Below, piece by piece: positions 43,661 to 56,811 of a stretch of DNA of 64,000 nucleotides. The stretch covers positions 105,243,921 through 105,307,920 of the forward strand of contig CM066733.1 in assembly GCA_033961575.1 (NCBI GenBank), written 5' to 3'. This DNA is from Aselliscus stoliczkanus (Eukaryota; Chordata; Mammalia; Chiroptera; Hipposideridae). The notes below the pieces were generated by a model. That model did not search any database, had not been told where the DNA came from, and saw nothing but the letters and a program-made list of their open reading frames with translations. Made by a program: the position numbers and the translations under genes. Every line of letters starts with the position of its first letter. Within the stretch, counting starts at the first letter, position 1.

Positions 43661-44069
43661 TTAAAGATTAAATTGAAAAAGAGGGACACTGACTCTTATT
43701 ATAGGAAAACACTCTTTAGAATCCCTATATGGATTTTGTTATTTAACATATGCTTTTTATACATAATGTTTTTTCATTAAATTTGATAAAGGCAATGTTT
43801 TGAGATCTTCAAAGGAATTGATATTTGATTTATAAATGTTTCTAAAATATCAAATCGATAAGTTTCTGGTACTTAAAAAGTATCCATAATTAACTGAGGT
43901 CTCATCAAAAGCTAGCTATTACTTCCTTTGAGGGTCTCTCTTTCTCTGTTTTCAGTGTTTGCATTAAAGGAGAATCCAAAGAATGTAGTAGTAATTTATC
44001 CCTTTAGAAATGTTATAGGTCACAAGGGTGGGATGGCATGGGGTGAGGTGGCGGACAGGACGCTGGGTC

Positions 44070-44270
44070 TGGGAACTCATACAACAGGCGGATTTTCAGC
44101 TCTGCCATTTCCAAGCTATGTGACCTTCTGAGAGTAAATTAACCTCCCTAAACCCTAAATTCCTTATCTTAAATTGGGATTTGGTGAGAGCATTCAACGC
44201 AATAGTGTTTATAAAACACTTAAAAACTGTAAGACTTGGTATAAATGGAAGGCAGTATTATAATAATCCT
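44070..44270 (+). repeat. MIR relic
   Basis: 'GGCGGATTTTCAGCTCTGCCATTTCCAAGCTATGTGACCTTCTGAGAGTAAATTAACCTCCC' and 'AAAACACTTAAAAACTG' follow the forward MIR consensus. Confidence 0.75.
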
Positions 44271-44279
44271 CATATCTGA

Positions 44280-47200
44280 CAGCATACAGGATGCTAAGGT
44301 ATAAGATTCAGTTATTTGTGCTTTGTTCTACAGTTTTCTTTTATAAATCTTTATTTATAATTATGTAAATATACTTCACTACCTAAAATACATTTAATTC
44401 ATTCACTTTAAAAAATGTCATGATTCTTAAATATTATTCGAAGTTTTTTTTAGTGATGCTTTACTAGTAGTGGCACATTCACTTTGTCCAAGTAATCACA
44501 TAATTTTTATGTAATTGTGATACAGAAAATACTGGTTCTTCAAAAGACAATGTTCTCATAATACATGATACAGTCGAATTGAAAATAAAATATTCAAGAA
44601 TTGACTGTATCCTCTTGAACTACAGGTTTGATACTGCAGACTTTACTCTCCAATCTCCAATTAGGTTTCTTTTAAGTCCATATTAATTAAATGTTCACAA
44701 AAGCACATCAGTGTGTGATAAGGAAATATGCTCTTTTCAGGGTACCTCAGTTGAACCAACTCAAAATATTGTGGAGAGACACGGAAAAAGAATAAATCAT
44801 TCCTATTATACATCTGGTGAAACTATTCTGAAGGAAAGTATTATGAATAGTTATATTACTCTGAAACTCTACAGCATTTTCTAATTAAAACTCAAGTGCT
44901 ATCAACCACAAGAATGAAACAGAAAATATTGATTTTAGATTAGCATTAAAAATTGGCATTTACAATTTTTTTTTGGTGTGTGTGTGGTTTGATTATGGAC
45001 TTGAGAAGCAATTTAAAATGAAGACTGACAGAAGACAACTGCTATTTAATCCTCCATGGCTCTGCCAGACCCTCCTGTAAAAACCAAAATTATTTATTTC
45101 TGGAATTCCGATTCACAGTTTTTCTAAGCTCTTTAGAATGTGGCATGTTTGCTTCACCTCTTTACTTAGCTCTATCCTCCTCCAGAATTTTATTCTTGAT
45201 GTTTCAGAATATTTATAAAGATTTTTTACTTAGTTTAGACTGATTAGAAAAGTAGCAATTCCGGGATCAGCAGAGCTAGTAAAATAGTCAAAATCCCTGC
45301 TCAAAAACAAACAAGCAAACGAAAACCCTTTCTGGCCACTTCGTCCTCAGTAGGACACTCTATTTACTTCCAAATTACTCCTCTAATTTTAAACAACTTG
45401 TCTAGTTAATTTCCTGTGTGTGATCACTGATTATAAGTGAGGTTCATTTTCTTATCTACATCATGTTGGTAATTAAAGGAAATTGAAAGTGGGCAGTGAA
45501 GCTTTTATGCAACTGGGATTGAAGCTGAATGGAGGGCAGTAGGGTCAGTGGAGTCCATTATATTTTTATGTGAGAGGCTGGTTTGTCTACTCAGTCCTTG
45601 TTTATTTAGTGTAGGCTGGACAGGCTACTAACTGCAAATCTAGGTCTCTGATTTGCCCAGCTGTCCTGGAATAAAGACATCTTTCCCTACAAATGTTAAA
45701 TGACAGTGATTGACAACCTATGATGAACTCTGCTTGCAACCCCCTGCTACTGTTTTTAGATTGCAAAAGAAAAAAAAAAAAAAAACAGAATAAAGAAACA
45801 TCCTTCATAATCACATCAAATGGGCCCTGCTGTTCATTCAATACTTTCCATTTTGTTTCCCTTTTCATTACAAATGTCAATCTGTTCTACAAATGCCATA
45901 AGCTCAGCTACTCCACATAAAGTAAAAAATTTTAAAAAATAAATATGTATGGATGCTACTATATTTTGCTTGCATATTTATGCTGATTTTAGTTTACTGG
46001 GGATATACACTCTTACATAATGGTTTATTCACACCACTGTATCACTAATGTACTTGCTTGTTCTTAGAACAGTCTGGCAGATCAGTGTTGCTGAGGCATC
46101 TTTCAGTGATTAGCCAGCACTTGCATTTCTTTAGGGCTCCAGTAGCTTTATTCAATACATGTCTTTGTGGCCCTTAAATATATGGACTGTACAGCTTACC
46201 TTTCAGATTTGTTAAAATCAGACGCTTATTAAATTCTTGCGATCTATGTTGATTTTTTTTTCTTTAGTGAAAGTGTGTGAACAAATGAGTTTTGTTTGAG
46301 TGTGTATGTGTATGAGTGTGTGAATATGTTTATGCATATTTATTTTCATCCAGGTACACTCACTAAGAGTCTGCTTTACCTAAGCAAATCACCAAGGTAA
46401 GAAACGGCTGGAATGGGTTCACAATTGGTCTCATGTAAGCATTACGTAACAATAAACTGGCACTTTTATGTCGCTGCACACATCACTGCCTATATTGAAC
46501 TCATTAAATAGCAGAGAAGAGGGCACTTGTACAGTGGGGATGGCAGCCTGATCAATGTGAGAGACTAAGGAAGCTTTATGCTATAACTTAATCTCTGTCA
46601 TGGGAAAAGTAAAACTTATAAAGTTAATGAGTTCTAGACTTTAAGTAGCACTTGATTAATTTGTAACATTCTGAGGTGTTAAAACAAACTAAAATTAGTT
46701 TCTCACATTCCAGTGCTGTCTTTTGGCCACTGAAGCTGTAGAAAAAACATTTCAGTAAATTTCCCTGATAGGCGCCCTGTTTGATTTCTGTGCCTTTCTG
46801 AAGTATTAAATCAGCTGTAATATTATGTATTTTATAATAATATTTGAAAAATAATCTGGCATTTACCAAGCCAGGACATCTATTAAAGGTCAGAAAACAT
46901 GCCTCAAATTTTTACCTTTATTATTTCAGATTACCTTTTATTCAATCGTTAATCTCATGAAAAACTAAGTGTGATATAACTTGTTTTTCAAATCAAGTAT
47001 AAATGATTAGTATTGTTTCTAACATTAATGATTTGTACCTTTATTAAAATGATCTCAAACTGAATAAATCATATACAATGATATTGAATAAAGTAAATCT
47101 GTAAGATAAAAGAATGCTATAAGCTAGACTTACATTGAATTTATAATGACCTCAAAATTCAGTTAAAGATATACCAGGGATAAACTTAACATTTCAGGTT

Positions 47201-48455
47201 AAAGAAAAATGTAAAAAAAAAAAAAAAGAAGCCTTTGTTTATAAAACATTTATTGGAAAATGATAAAACTAAGATGTAGTTTATTATACAATAATATATT
47301 GTTTTCTAATATGCACTCAATTTTCTTCACTAAAATAAAATATTAAAATAATTTTATTATATGCAGATGGAAAAAATGTAAATATTGATGGATATAATTG
47401 AAATTACTCATAGCTCTATGTGTGTTTCCTTTCAGGGCTTATGTGAATATATGTGTCTGATTTATATCAATGTTTTAAACTTATGGACATATGTTTGGCC
47501 TTCAACCAATTAGGTCAAGCACAGAATCATTTGCCAAAAATAAATATGAACAAGAAATAATACATTATTTGCTCCATTGTAAGAATGGCCACCTGGTTGA
47601 CAGCTGGATTTTAAGGGATCTTACAATAGTGAGTACCAGCAGGTCTGTTATACTTAAAATAATTTCAGTGGTAAGAATTCCATCAGAAACTTCTATTTCC
47701 CAGGATTTATAGCTAAGTCCTTAAAAAATTGCTCTTTGATGAAACTTGAAATAAATTCCTCAGTTTTCAAAGATATAATAAAAATGCCTTATAGCTTAAC
47801 AATGTTTAGATATTTTCCTTTTAAGAAATAAAAATCTCAAGGCTATCAGGTTTTAGTCCTAGAACGAAATAACTGAGATTAGCAGCAATATATAATACTT
47901 TTATATGGTTAAATGTCACACTTTGCAATCTATCTCTAAAAGCTAAACAAACTTTTCTTATCACCTTGCTTCTGCCTTTAATTTTGCATATTTACTAAGG
48001 TGACTTTCTTTATAATTTGTATTTCTATAGGCTATGGTATTGTAACAAACATAAAACAAACAAAAAACCTAAAAAAAAATAAAACCCAAAGTAGAAACAT
48101 TAAGATGCTTCTAATCCATTTAATAACTACTGAATATTTTTCTTCTAGGAGTTAAGAACTACATATACAAAAAAGTAAAATAAATTTAAAAGTGAAATAT
48201 CAAAATAGACCAACATACAAAAGAATCACAATATAATACAAGAGTGATTGACAAATGAATGTAGAAAAACTAATAATCATTGAATCTGAATAAGAAAATA
48301 TTTTAAGAGGGAGAGGAGCCAAGATGGAAGGATAAATGTTAGATATGTTGTCCAGGTAGGAATCATAGTGTGAAGTTGAGTATATACAAGTATACAGCAT
48401 GTTTAAAGGTGACAGTAAGAAGGTTAATCAGAAGGGGGGGGGGCAGGAATCTCTT
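44280..48455. other. Intronic unique DNA
   Basis: No repeat I can name and no exon with a recognisable product. A-runs at 45770-45785 and 47215-47230 may be remnants of old retroposon tails. The block near 46380-46560 is unusually non-repetitive. Confidence 0.35.
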
Positions 48456-48459
48456 AGAG

Positions 48460-48860
48460 TTTAATGGAAGGTGTAGATGAAAAAGGAAGACTGTGGAGAG
48501 CCTTGGCAGTCATGTTAAGGAAATAATGCTTTATTATGTATATAACTTTAGATTTTTGATGGATTAAATGATGCAAATGGTGTCTTAAAACAGATGAATT
48601 GGCAGGGATGAGTTGGTTGGATTTAAGAAGTGAGAGAAGCTAAAGTAGAAAGATGACTTGGGAGACTATTTAGCACAGTTGTTTAGAAATGAGATGATGA
48701 GACTCTAGATAGGAATTGAAGAATGAACATTTTTAAAAAATGGGAGAAACTTGAGGAAAAAATATAAAGGAAGGACTGAATGGATTTGGTAACTGCATTA
48801 ATACGTGAAACTGGGGAGGAGACAAAAAGGAGCCATGGATTATTCTAAGGAAATCATCTT
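48460..48860 (-). repeat. L2 LINE relic
   Basis: 'GGAAGACTGTGGAGAGCCTTGGCAGTCATGTTAAGGAAATAATGC', 'GGAGACTATTTAGCACAGTTG' and the following block follow, loosely, the reverse complement of the L2 3' half ('...GGCCTTGTAGGCCATTGTAAGGACTTTGGC...'). Strongly decayed. Confidence 0.5.
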
Positions 48861-48939
48861 GGGGGTATGAAAGCATCCAAGTACAACAAACAGGCAAAAC
48901 AATGACAGGAATCCTTAGTCTTCTGGGAAAAGAATTAAA

Positions 48940-50630
48940 GAATTAAAGAAGCCACAAAGAAATAGAAAGATATTCTGTATTCACTGATTGAAAGAATCCA
49001 CATAGTTAAAATGGCCATGTTACCCAAAGCGACATACAGATTTAATGCAATCCCCATCAAAATCTTAATGGCATTTTTTAAAGAAATAGAACAAAAAAAT
49101 CACCACATTTGTATGGAATCACAAAAGACCCCTGACAACTAAAGCAATCCTTAGAAAAAAGAACAAGGCTGGAGATATCATATTCTCCAACTTCAATTTA
49201 TACTACAAAGTGACAATAATCAAAACAGCATGGTATTGGCAGAAAAACAGACACAGACCAGTGTAATAGAAATGAGAACCCAGAAATAAACCCACAAATA
49301 TATGGGCAGAAAATGTTCAACAAAGGAGCCAATAACATACAATGGAGAAAAGAAAGCCTCTTCAACAAATGGTGCTAGAAAAATTGAAAAGCCATGTGCA
49401 AAACAACAAAACTAGACTTCTATCTGTCACCATATAACAAAATTAACTCAAAATGGATCAAAGACCTATTCGTAACCATACGACCTGAAACAATAAACTG
49501 CAGAGAAGAAAGCATAGGTACCAAACTTAGGAATTTTTGGTTCAGAGAGATTATTATGTATTTGACCTCAAAGGCAAAGGAAGTAAAAGGAAAAATAAAT
49601 GAATGGAACTATATAAAATTAAAACACTTATGTACAGCAAAAGAAACTATTGACAAAAAATAGGCAACAAACCGAATGGGAGACGATATTTGAAAATGCC
49701 TTTGATAAGGGACTAATATCCAAAATATGTAAAGAACTCATACAACCCAACAAAAACAAATAAAGAACCCAATTAAAAAATGGGCAAGGGACTCAAACAG
49801 ACACTTCTCCCAAGAAGATATACAAATGGCCAACAGGTATATGAAAAGGTGCTCAACTTCACTAGCTATTTGGGAAATGCAAATGAAAACCACAATGAGA
49901 TATCACCTCCTACCTGTTAGAATGACTATTATCAACAACACAAAGAATAACAAATGTTAAAGAGACTGTGGAGAAAAAGGAATCCTCATTCACTGCTAAT
50001 GGGAATGTAAATTGGTACAGCCACTATGGATAACAGTATGGAGGTTCCTCAAAAAATTAAGAATACAGTTACCATATGATCCAGCAATCCCACTTCTGGG
50101 TTTCTACTAAAAAAATCTGAAAATATTTTTCTGTAAAGATACATGAACCCTTATGTTCACTGAAGCATTATTCCCAGTAGCCAAGACTGGAAACAACCAA
50201 AGTGTCCTTCAACAGTTGATTGGATAAGGAAGATGTGGTATATATATATACAATGGACAATCACTCGGCCATAAGAAAAGATAAAATACTGCCATTTGCA
50301 ACAACATGGATGAATCTTGAAATTATCATGCTAAGCAACATAAGTCAAACAGAAAAAGTCAAGAAACATATAATTTAACTCATATGTGAGATATAAAACT
50401 GAAAGCAACAAATGAACAAGACAGACGAAGAAACCAAACCTTATAGACACAGACACAGTTTAGTGGTTACTACAGGGTTAGGGTGAAGGCGGGGTGGCAG
50501 AAGAGAGAAAAGGGGGTCAAATATATAGTGATAGGACAACTGACTCTGGGTGGTGAAATGTACACTTGAAACCTATATAATTTTACTAACCAATGTTACC
50601 TCAGTAAATTTAATAAAAGGTAAAAACAAA
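48940..50630 (+). repeat. Older 5'-truncated LINE-1
   Basis: It begins in ORF2 ('TTCACTGATTGAAAGAATCCACATAGTTAAAATGGCCATGTTACCCAAAGC', 'ATTTAATGCAATCCCCATCAAAATC') and continues through 'GGCCAACAGGTATATGAAAAGGTGCTCAACTTCAC', 'GGTACAGCCACTATGGATAACAGTATGGAGG' and 'TGGATAAGGAAGATGTGGTATATATA' to a 3'UTR ending near 50630. One 89-codon frame (49394-49663) is a surviving piece of ORF2. It is clearly more diverged than the copies at 12399 and 34830. Confidence 0.9.
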
Positions 50631-50844
50631 ACAAAAACAACTGACTTAAAAACAAAAAAACATTTACACAAAAAGCTTGTTGTTATTCTTTTCCTGGTTA
50701 AAAATGAATTGAAGAATAAAGGAACTAATGTTAAATTAAAAAAAAAAATCACTTTATTCCTTTATTTATCTGAAATGACCATTTTTTTCCTATTCATTCT
50801 AAAGGTAAGTTACTTCCCTTCAATGTAGTATAACAAAATATTAA

Positions 50845-51045
50845 AATAGTGCTTCATTGTTTGCCAAGTGCTCTCTACCAATATATGATATATTAAAAAC
50901 AACAACTATTCTGTGAAGGAAAATAAGTACCATCATTTCTTACTTTACTGGAGAAGAAACAGGCTCAGAGAAACTAAGACAGTTACTCTGATGGTGGTGT
51001 ATTTATAATAAACCAAAGTTATGTTCTTTCTATTACATGGGGTTT
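50845..51045 (-). repeat. MIR relic
   Basis: 'TTTACTGGAGAAGAAACAGGCTCAGAGAAACTAAGACAG' preceded by 'TGCCAAGTGCTCTCTACCAATATATG' is the reverse complement of MIR. Confidence 0.75.
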
Positions 51046-51780
51046 TTGTCACGAATATTCAATATCTAAGTCCCTATAGCTGCAAAGTTGTGCAAGAAAT
51101 CAAGTCATAGCACAACTAGTTTAAAATATTTTAACCAATTAAAAATTTGTTATTAAGCATTCCTCTCGGAATGTAACATTATCATCTATCTCTAGCATCA
51201 GTCAACGACTCTGTCATTATAATTGTATAAAATCAATTCAACAATATCACATAAAAAAATTTAAAAAATTGCAAAGTGAACCTAAACAACGGAAGAAAGA
51301 TGCATTATTTCATTAAATCAATGACAGTGATGCTGGAGAAACTGAATAACATGCAAATCCACTGGCAAATGAGAATGAGGCAAAGTTAAGCTGAAGAACA
51401 AATGAAGAAGAAAAATACATAAGAACGATGATAGTGTAACTGCTCAAAAGCAAATGATTTCAATATCAAGATACTGAGATAGATGATTGGAAAAATTGAT
51501 GATGTCCTTAAGTGTATTTTTGTAAAAAATTATTTTCTTTATGATTGTATGCTAAAAGTCAAATGCTAAATGAAAAAGTATTATATCGATAAATATACTT
51601 GTTAGAAAAATTGTGTCCCCTCAGAAATTCACAAGAAAATCAATTTGATCAAGCCTTTGTTTTAAGAATTAGTAAATAGCTGAGATAGAAAGTTCAAATT
51701 TTGTTAGATATAAAAGTAAATGAACTTTTCTCCACAGTTCTTACTTTCACAGGAAGGGCTGATTTTAAATAAATATCCCT

Positions 51781-51908
51781 GGGCCGGCCAAGTGGCGCGG
51801 TGGTTAAGCGCTGGTTTGGGAAGCCAACGGCCCCGGTTCGGTCCCACATATGAGGGCCAGTGACACTGCCCTCAAAAAACAATAAAAACAAAAACAAATG
51901 AAAAAAAA
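51781..51908 (+). mobile_element. tRNA-derived SINE (GGCCGGC-head type), best-preserved copy
   Basis: GGGCCGGCCAAGTGGCGCGG, TGGTTAAGCGCTGG, a B-box GGTTCGGTCCC, then CACATATGAGGGCCAGTGAC ACTGCCCTC and an A-rich tail. The A-box TGGCGCGGTGG is intact. An exact 15 bp duplication TAAATAAATATCCCT flanks it (51766-51780 and 51909-51923). The simple structure, a tRNA-like head plus a body of about 30 bp, is the reference form for the other copies here. Confidence 0.93.
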
Positions 51909-52265
51909 TAAATAAATATCCCTAAACATAGGTGTCACACTATTATTCCAAATAAACACCTTGAGAGGTTATAAATTCATTTGAAGACATCTTTCATCAC
52001 AAAACATTTTGAAGTTTCTCTTTTGGCATTGTAGTCAGAATGCATTTAGGAACTACACATTATCATGTAGTAATAAGCAATTTTAATTTTATAACCAAAA
52101 ATTACATTGCCTGACAATCAGCAAATTTAGTCTTCTGACTTGGCTTCAAAAACCTCCTGTCATTTTCTCAAAGCAAAAGCAAACATCCAAACAAAAAAGT
52201 GTCATTCTTGAATGATATTTTGTAATAAAAATAATCAAAAGAATGTACCATGGGCTTAGAAAAAG

Positions 52266-52266
<1 letters not shown>

Positions 52267-52312
<46 letters not shown>
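52267..52312. repeat. (TA)n microsatellite
   Basis: About 45 bp of nearly uninterrupted TA. Confidence 0.97.
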
Positions 52313-52319
52313 TTTGGGG

Positions 52320-55120
52320 TGTAATGAATGTAGTAAACAATTTTTAAAAGATCACACAGTAAGACAGAGCAAACAAGTGTCACATGGAAATCATAAATTG
52401 GGAAAACAAAAATAAAAACATTAAAAAATAGACTGGATATACACTAAAAAAACCCTGCCAATCATTTAACTAATGCCATATTTTTCTGATAATATACTTA
52501 ACTGGGTACTTTAGGCATTTAACTTTGAGTGTATTTAGGCAGAAAGACTTTGCTTTTGTTCATGTTTGTAAAAATTCAATGTTTTGTTATTAACTCATAA
52601 AATTAATTACTTCCTCATATTTAGAGTTACCAACATTTTGGCTCTAGGGCAAACTTTTAAGAAGCTCTATTTAAAAATAACAAAGAAAAATAGAGATTTT
52701 TAGTACCAGATGTCTGGGAAGATCCCATTTGGATTTGAGCTACTTAAATTTGCAATCATGTTATTTATACATCTAACAGAGCTTCTGTTTCCCCCAGAAT
52801 CAGAAAATTAACTAGCTTTGTAGCATCTTCCTTGATCTGCCACCCGTGCCCTGAGGATTAGAGACTCCACCTGAGCTTGTTTTACAAGCATAACAGAAAA
52901 AATTAATCTCTGCTGGCAGCGCTCCCACTGGGATACTGATGAATAATGATATCCCTCTTTTGCTGCCCTCTCAGTCCACTAGAAAAGCCACTCTAACCCA
53001 GCAACGTGGAAACTGCTGAAACCATTCCAGCTGTGGATTAGCAGGCAGTCAGGCATCCATCTGCTCTGTGTGAATCAAGAGAAAGCAAACATGCATTCTT
53101 ACGGCCGAACCCCTAATATCTTATAGGAATATATATGTATGTATATGTATATATGTATATATTTCTATACCTACCTACCTACGTATTCAATAACAGGCAA
53201 TCGCTATAAGCTAAATTAACCCAATTCCTCAATTTAATTTGCATTTTCTTGCTACTCTAAATGTTGGAGAATAAAGTACATGTTTAGCAGTTATAAAGTA
53301 TTGCTCTTTAGCATTCATATGGGGCGGACTGACTAGAAATTAAACTTCTAGAGTTCAATATGAAACTATATTAGGCATATACACATTCCCAGATTCTCAA
53401 ATGTAGCAACCAACTACTTGTTTTGAAAAATAAGACTGTTCAGTAAGTTTCTAACGAAGTGTCACACAGAGGAACTGGGGAGCCTTTAACTTCACTTGGC
53501 TTTATTTTACTGAAACATTGATGTACTGGATATCTGTGGACTTTTGCCTTCTCCAAAAAGGAAAGAACCACTGCTTTTGGTCTACAAATAGCAAAATTAA
53601 GTTTATCAGGACTCTATCAACTCTTTACTAATGAGCACTCTAGCACTTTAATGTACCTATAATGTAATGATGAGTGATGTTTTTAATGATAGCATCAGAG
53701 CTCTGAAAGACCTTTGTGGGTCTTCTGAATGATCAAAGCAAAAATTTTACAGCACAGCTCTAAGACTGTTTCATAGCATTAAAATTCTTTGAATCCTGAA
53801 ATCCTATATGATATATATTCAGATATTATAAAATATTTATTACATCATATTTCCAGTCGATAATAATAATAATAACAACAATAATAAAAATAAGAGCCCA
53901 CCCTGCTTTTAAATTCTATTCTGGTATTATCCATGTCACTCGTGTGTGGTCCCAAGTGGCAATTTATTCATCTTTCCTTTTTCTCTGATTTTAGTTGCAT
54001 TCACTGCTTATTTTGATGTTTTACTGATTCTCTCCTATCTCATTTCTCTTCCTCCTACACTGATTAAAAAAGTAAAATTAGTTCAAAGTACAACCTTTTC
54101 TGCGCCTTCAGTCCAGCAGAGTAATAATACATTGCTAGCTCCATCACTGGTTTCTCAGGACAGTTTGCTTATCTGTCAGTAGAAGATGACACCTGTTTGG
54201 CATTTGTCTTACAAATCTGCTGATACTATTTAGTAAATAACAGAAAATACCTACAGAGATGGTATGGAAGACCTACATTTAGTACTTCAAGCAAGTACAA
54301 TAGAAGAATTCTCCATTACCAATGGAAATATTTTAAAACTGAGATTATAGTGTTTCTGCCAAACTGTATTATTCTTCGGAATTATATACAAAATAATGAA
54401 TAGAACATAAGGATTATGTAAACTTTATGTATCTGAGGATAATGACATTTGGAAATTCCTCATACCTCCCAGTTTTTTTTTAGTTTTTTTTTTTAAGCAA
54501 AGTGAGTTCTAACTTTCTGACATAATCAAATTTCTGAGACATGCTTGTATTCTATCAGACTGTCAGCTGGAAAACATTGCTTGTAAAATAAGTGGAGTCC
54601 TTTTTTGGGAGAAAGTAAGTTAAAATAAAATACAGGTGGTGTGAATAATACTACTGTAATAAAGACCATATCTACGTATTTTATTTGGTAGTAACAACAT
54701 TTTCAGCATACATATAAGTATGGAAATGGAGCACATCCATTTCTTTGGGTTGAGAAATCAAAAGATATTCAGCTTATAATGCATCACTGGAGAGGAAATT
54801 CCTCTAGGCTCCTGCCATATGTACAGTGGCTCAGTATAAAAGTCTGCTCTTTAGTTCTTCTCACAGTAGGAAGACTATAGTTTGCCAAGAAATATTAATG
54901 ACTAGTTATATCTTTTTCTTGAAAGAGCTTTTCAAAACTATTCAGCTAATTAGTAAGTGATCCTCTACTGTTTGACAAGGCAAATCTAAATATCTCAATA
55001 CTAGAATGTGCATATTAGGGCTATGTGAAAACAAATCAAAGCAATACTTTTTCCACTGATTCTCTTTCAAAAACTTAAGTTTACATTAAAGTGATTACAA
55101 ATAACTTATTCTTAAAGAGA
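52320..55120. other. Intronic unique DNA
   Basis: No gene seen. 52780-53110 is the least AT-rich part, unique, with 'GGAAACTGCTGAAACCATTCCAGCTGTGGATTAGC' and 'GCTGGCAGCGCTCCCACTGGG', and may be a conserved noncoding element. TATG/TATA repeats occur at 53131-53170 and AAT repeats at 53860-53890. Confidence 0.35.
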
Positions 55121-55129
55121 CATTGGTCT

Positions 55130-55707
55130 TTTCAGAAAAGTTTCCCAGTTTTTTTTGTGTTTTTTTTTGATATTATAAAATAACACTGTGATGAACATCT
55201 GTGTATTTATGCTATCTTGACAACACACTTGTTGCCTTAGGATAGATTCCTAGAAACTGAATTTCTTCACCAGGGAGCAGAGATTTTTTTAAAGCTTTTT
55301 TTTGTTTTTTTCTTTGATAGACATTATCAAATTTCTTTCTAGAGAGATTGGTTAATGAAAACTGTTTAGCAGTGTCTGGGAATGTCACAACTACAGCACT
55401 ATCACAATCAATGAGTATTATCCTTTTTGAATTTCTAACAATTTAATATGCTATACAGATTACTATTTTTTTTTCAATTCATATTTCCTTGATCATTGAC
55501 ATGGATGAGTTTTTTTGGAATTTGTTAAAAATGAATTTGTTCTTCTATATGTTATTTAATGCCCTATTTTCATTTTACAATTGGAGATTTTTTAAATTAA
55601 AAAATTAGGGCCGGCTGAGTGGCACGGTGGTTAAGAGCTGGTTTGGGACGCCAGCGGCCCTGGTTTGGGTCCCACATATGAGGGCCAGTGACACTGCCCT
55701 CAAAAAA

Positions 55708-55738
<31 letters not shown>

Positions 55739-56090
55739 AATTAAAATGTATTATCCTTTTTGTCTAACATAATTTTGACAAATATTGCTTAAAAAATTTT
55801 ATATAGAGAGACATGTATTTTATATTATGTAGGCAAATCTATTCATTTTAAATTTTTTTCAATTCCTTTATCCTTTTTGTGTTTCTTCCCTTCTCCCTTT
55901 TATAAATTTTAGCACTACTCTTAGCTTTAACTTTTAACCTGACTGGAGTTTATTCTGCTATATGCTATGAAATTAGAATCTAACTTGAGTATTTTTCCAA
56001 AATGTTATACAATTTACCCAACAACGTTTGTTGAATAAACTACCCTTTAACCAAAGATTTTATGATATTTTCTTTTTATTTGGTTTAGTG
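55130..56090 (-). repeat. Old L1M relic, interrupted by a SINE
   Basis: 'CACTGTGATGAACATCTGTGTATTTATGC...GCCTTAGGATAGATTCCTAGAAACTGAATTTC' and, past the SINE, 'TTCCAAAATGTTATACAATTTACCCAACAACGTTTGTTGAATAAACTACCC' match antisense parts of old L1 elements. Heavily decayed. Confidence 0.65.
55608..55736 (+). mobile_element. tRNA-derived SINE (GGCCGGC-head type)
   Basis: GGGCCGGCTGAGTGGCACGG, TGGTTAAGAGCTGG, the body CACATATGAGGGCCAGTGAC ACTGCCCTC and an (AAAT)n tail. A short AAAATTA duplication (55601-55607 and 55737-55743) may be its target site. It lies within an old L1M relic. Confidence 0.88.
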
Positions 56091-56479
56091 CTTCACATAG
56101 ATAAGTCAGGTGGGTATCAGCAATGTGAGAAAATTGTCTTGGCTGATGTGGGGAAGGAGGCCTTCCTGGCATATGGACCAGCACTAGCTCCACGGAGGAG
56201 CAAAGGGGCAGAGTAGTTACAGAGGGAGGCTATTCTCACTCCAACCTTTACTGCAGCCAGACTCAGAAAATCTCATGTAGTGTATGCTAAGGACTTGAAT
56301 TTATCCTGAGATTTTTTTTGAATAGAAATGGATAATGACATTTGTCCTACATGATTTATAAAAAATATAATACATCAACTACTAAAAATTGCTATAATGT
56401 TAAAATATTATTATTAATGAAAACTAGCAATAACATGCATGACTAAAATATGGTAATATATATTGAGGTTTTACACAGA

Positions 56480-56630
56480 TTATTTTATTTAATCTTCCCC
56501 TCTGTTTTATAGAGGAGCATGGGGCTTGGGGAGATTAAGTAATTCACCCAAGGTCACAAAGTTAGAAAATGGTTGAGTTTGTATAACTCCAAAGCCCATG
56601 TTCTTAATAACTAGACTTTTAGCACACTCT
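56480..56630 (-). repeat. MIR relic
   Basis: 'GGGGAGATTAAGTAATTCACCCAAGGTCACAAAGTTAGAAAATGGTTGAGTTTGTATAACTCCAAAGCCCATGTTCTTAATAACTAGAC' is the reverse complement of the MIR core and 5' part. Confidence 0.85.
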
Positions 56631-56657
56631 AGACATGCTGGTACAATTTACACTTTT

Positions 56658-56797
56658 TTTTTTAACTGAGCCATCTTGCCGCCTTTTGGCAGCTTAGCGG
56701 CAGCTCAGCTGGGCAGGGAATCAAACCGGGGACCCTGTTGCTCAGAGCTCACACTCTTGAGTGAGCTCTTAACCAACTGAGCCACTCAGCCGGCCTT
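56658..56797 (-). mobile_element. tRNA-derived SINE, second subtype
   Basis: On the plus strand: 'TTTAACTGAGCCATCTTGCCGCCTTTTGGCAGCTTAGCGGCAGCTCAGCTGGGC' followed by 'CAAACCGGGGACCCTGTTGCTCAGAGCTCACACTC...CCAACTGAGCCACTCAGCCGGCC'. An exact 14 bp duplication CAATTTACACTTTT flanks it (56644-56657 and 56798-56811). Its body matches one unit of the composite SINE at 20671 rather than the short CACATATG type. Confidence 0.9.
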
Positions 56798-56811
56798 CAA
56801 TTTACACTTTT

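Noticed and set aside
51781..51860. Possible tRNA gene (A-box and B-box present)
   Set aside because: The head does not fold as a full cloverleaf by eye and is followed by a SINE body and an A-tail with a target duplication. It is a retroposon.
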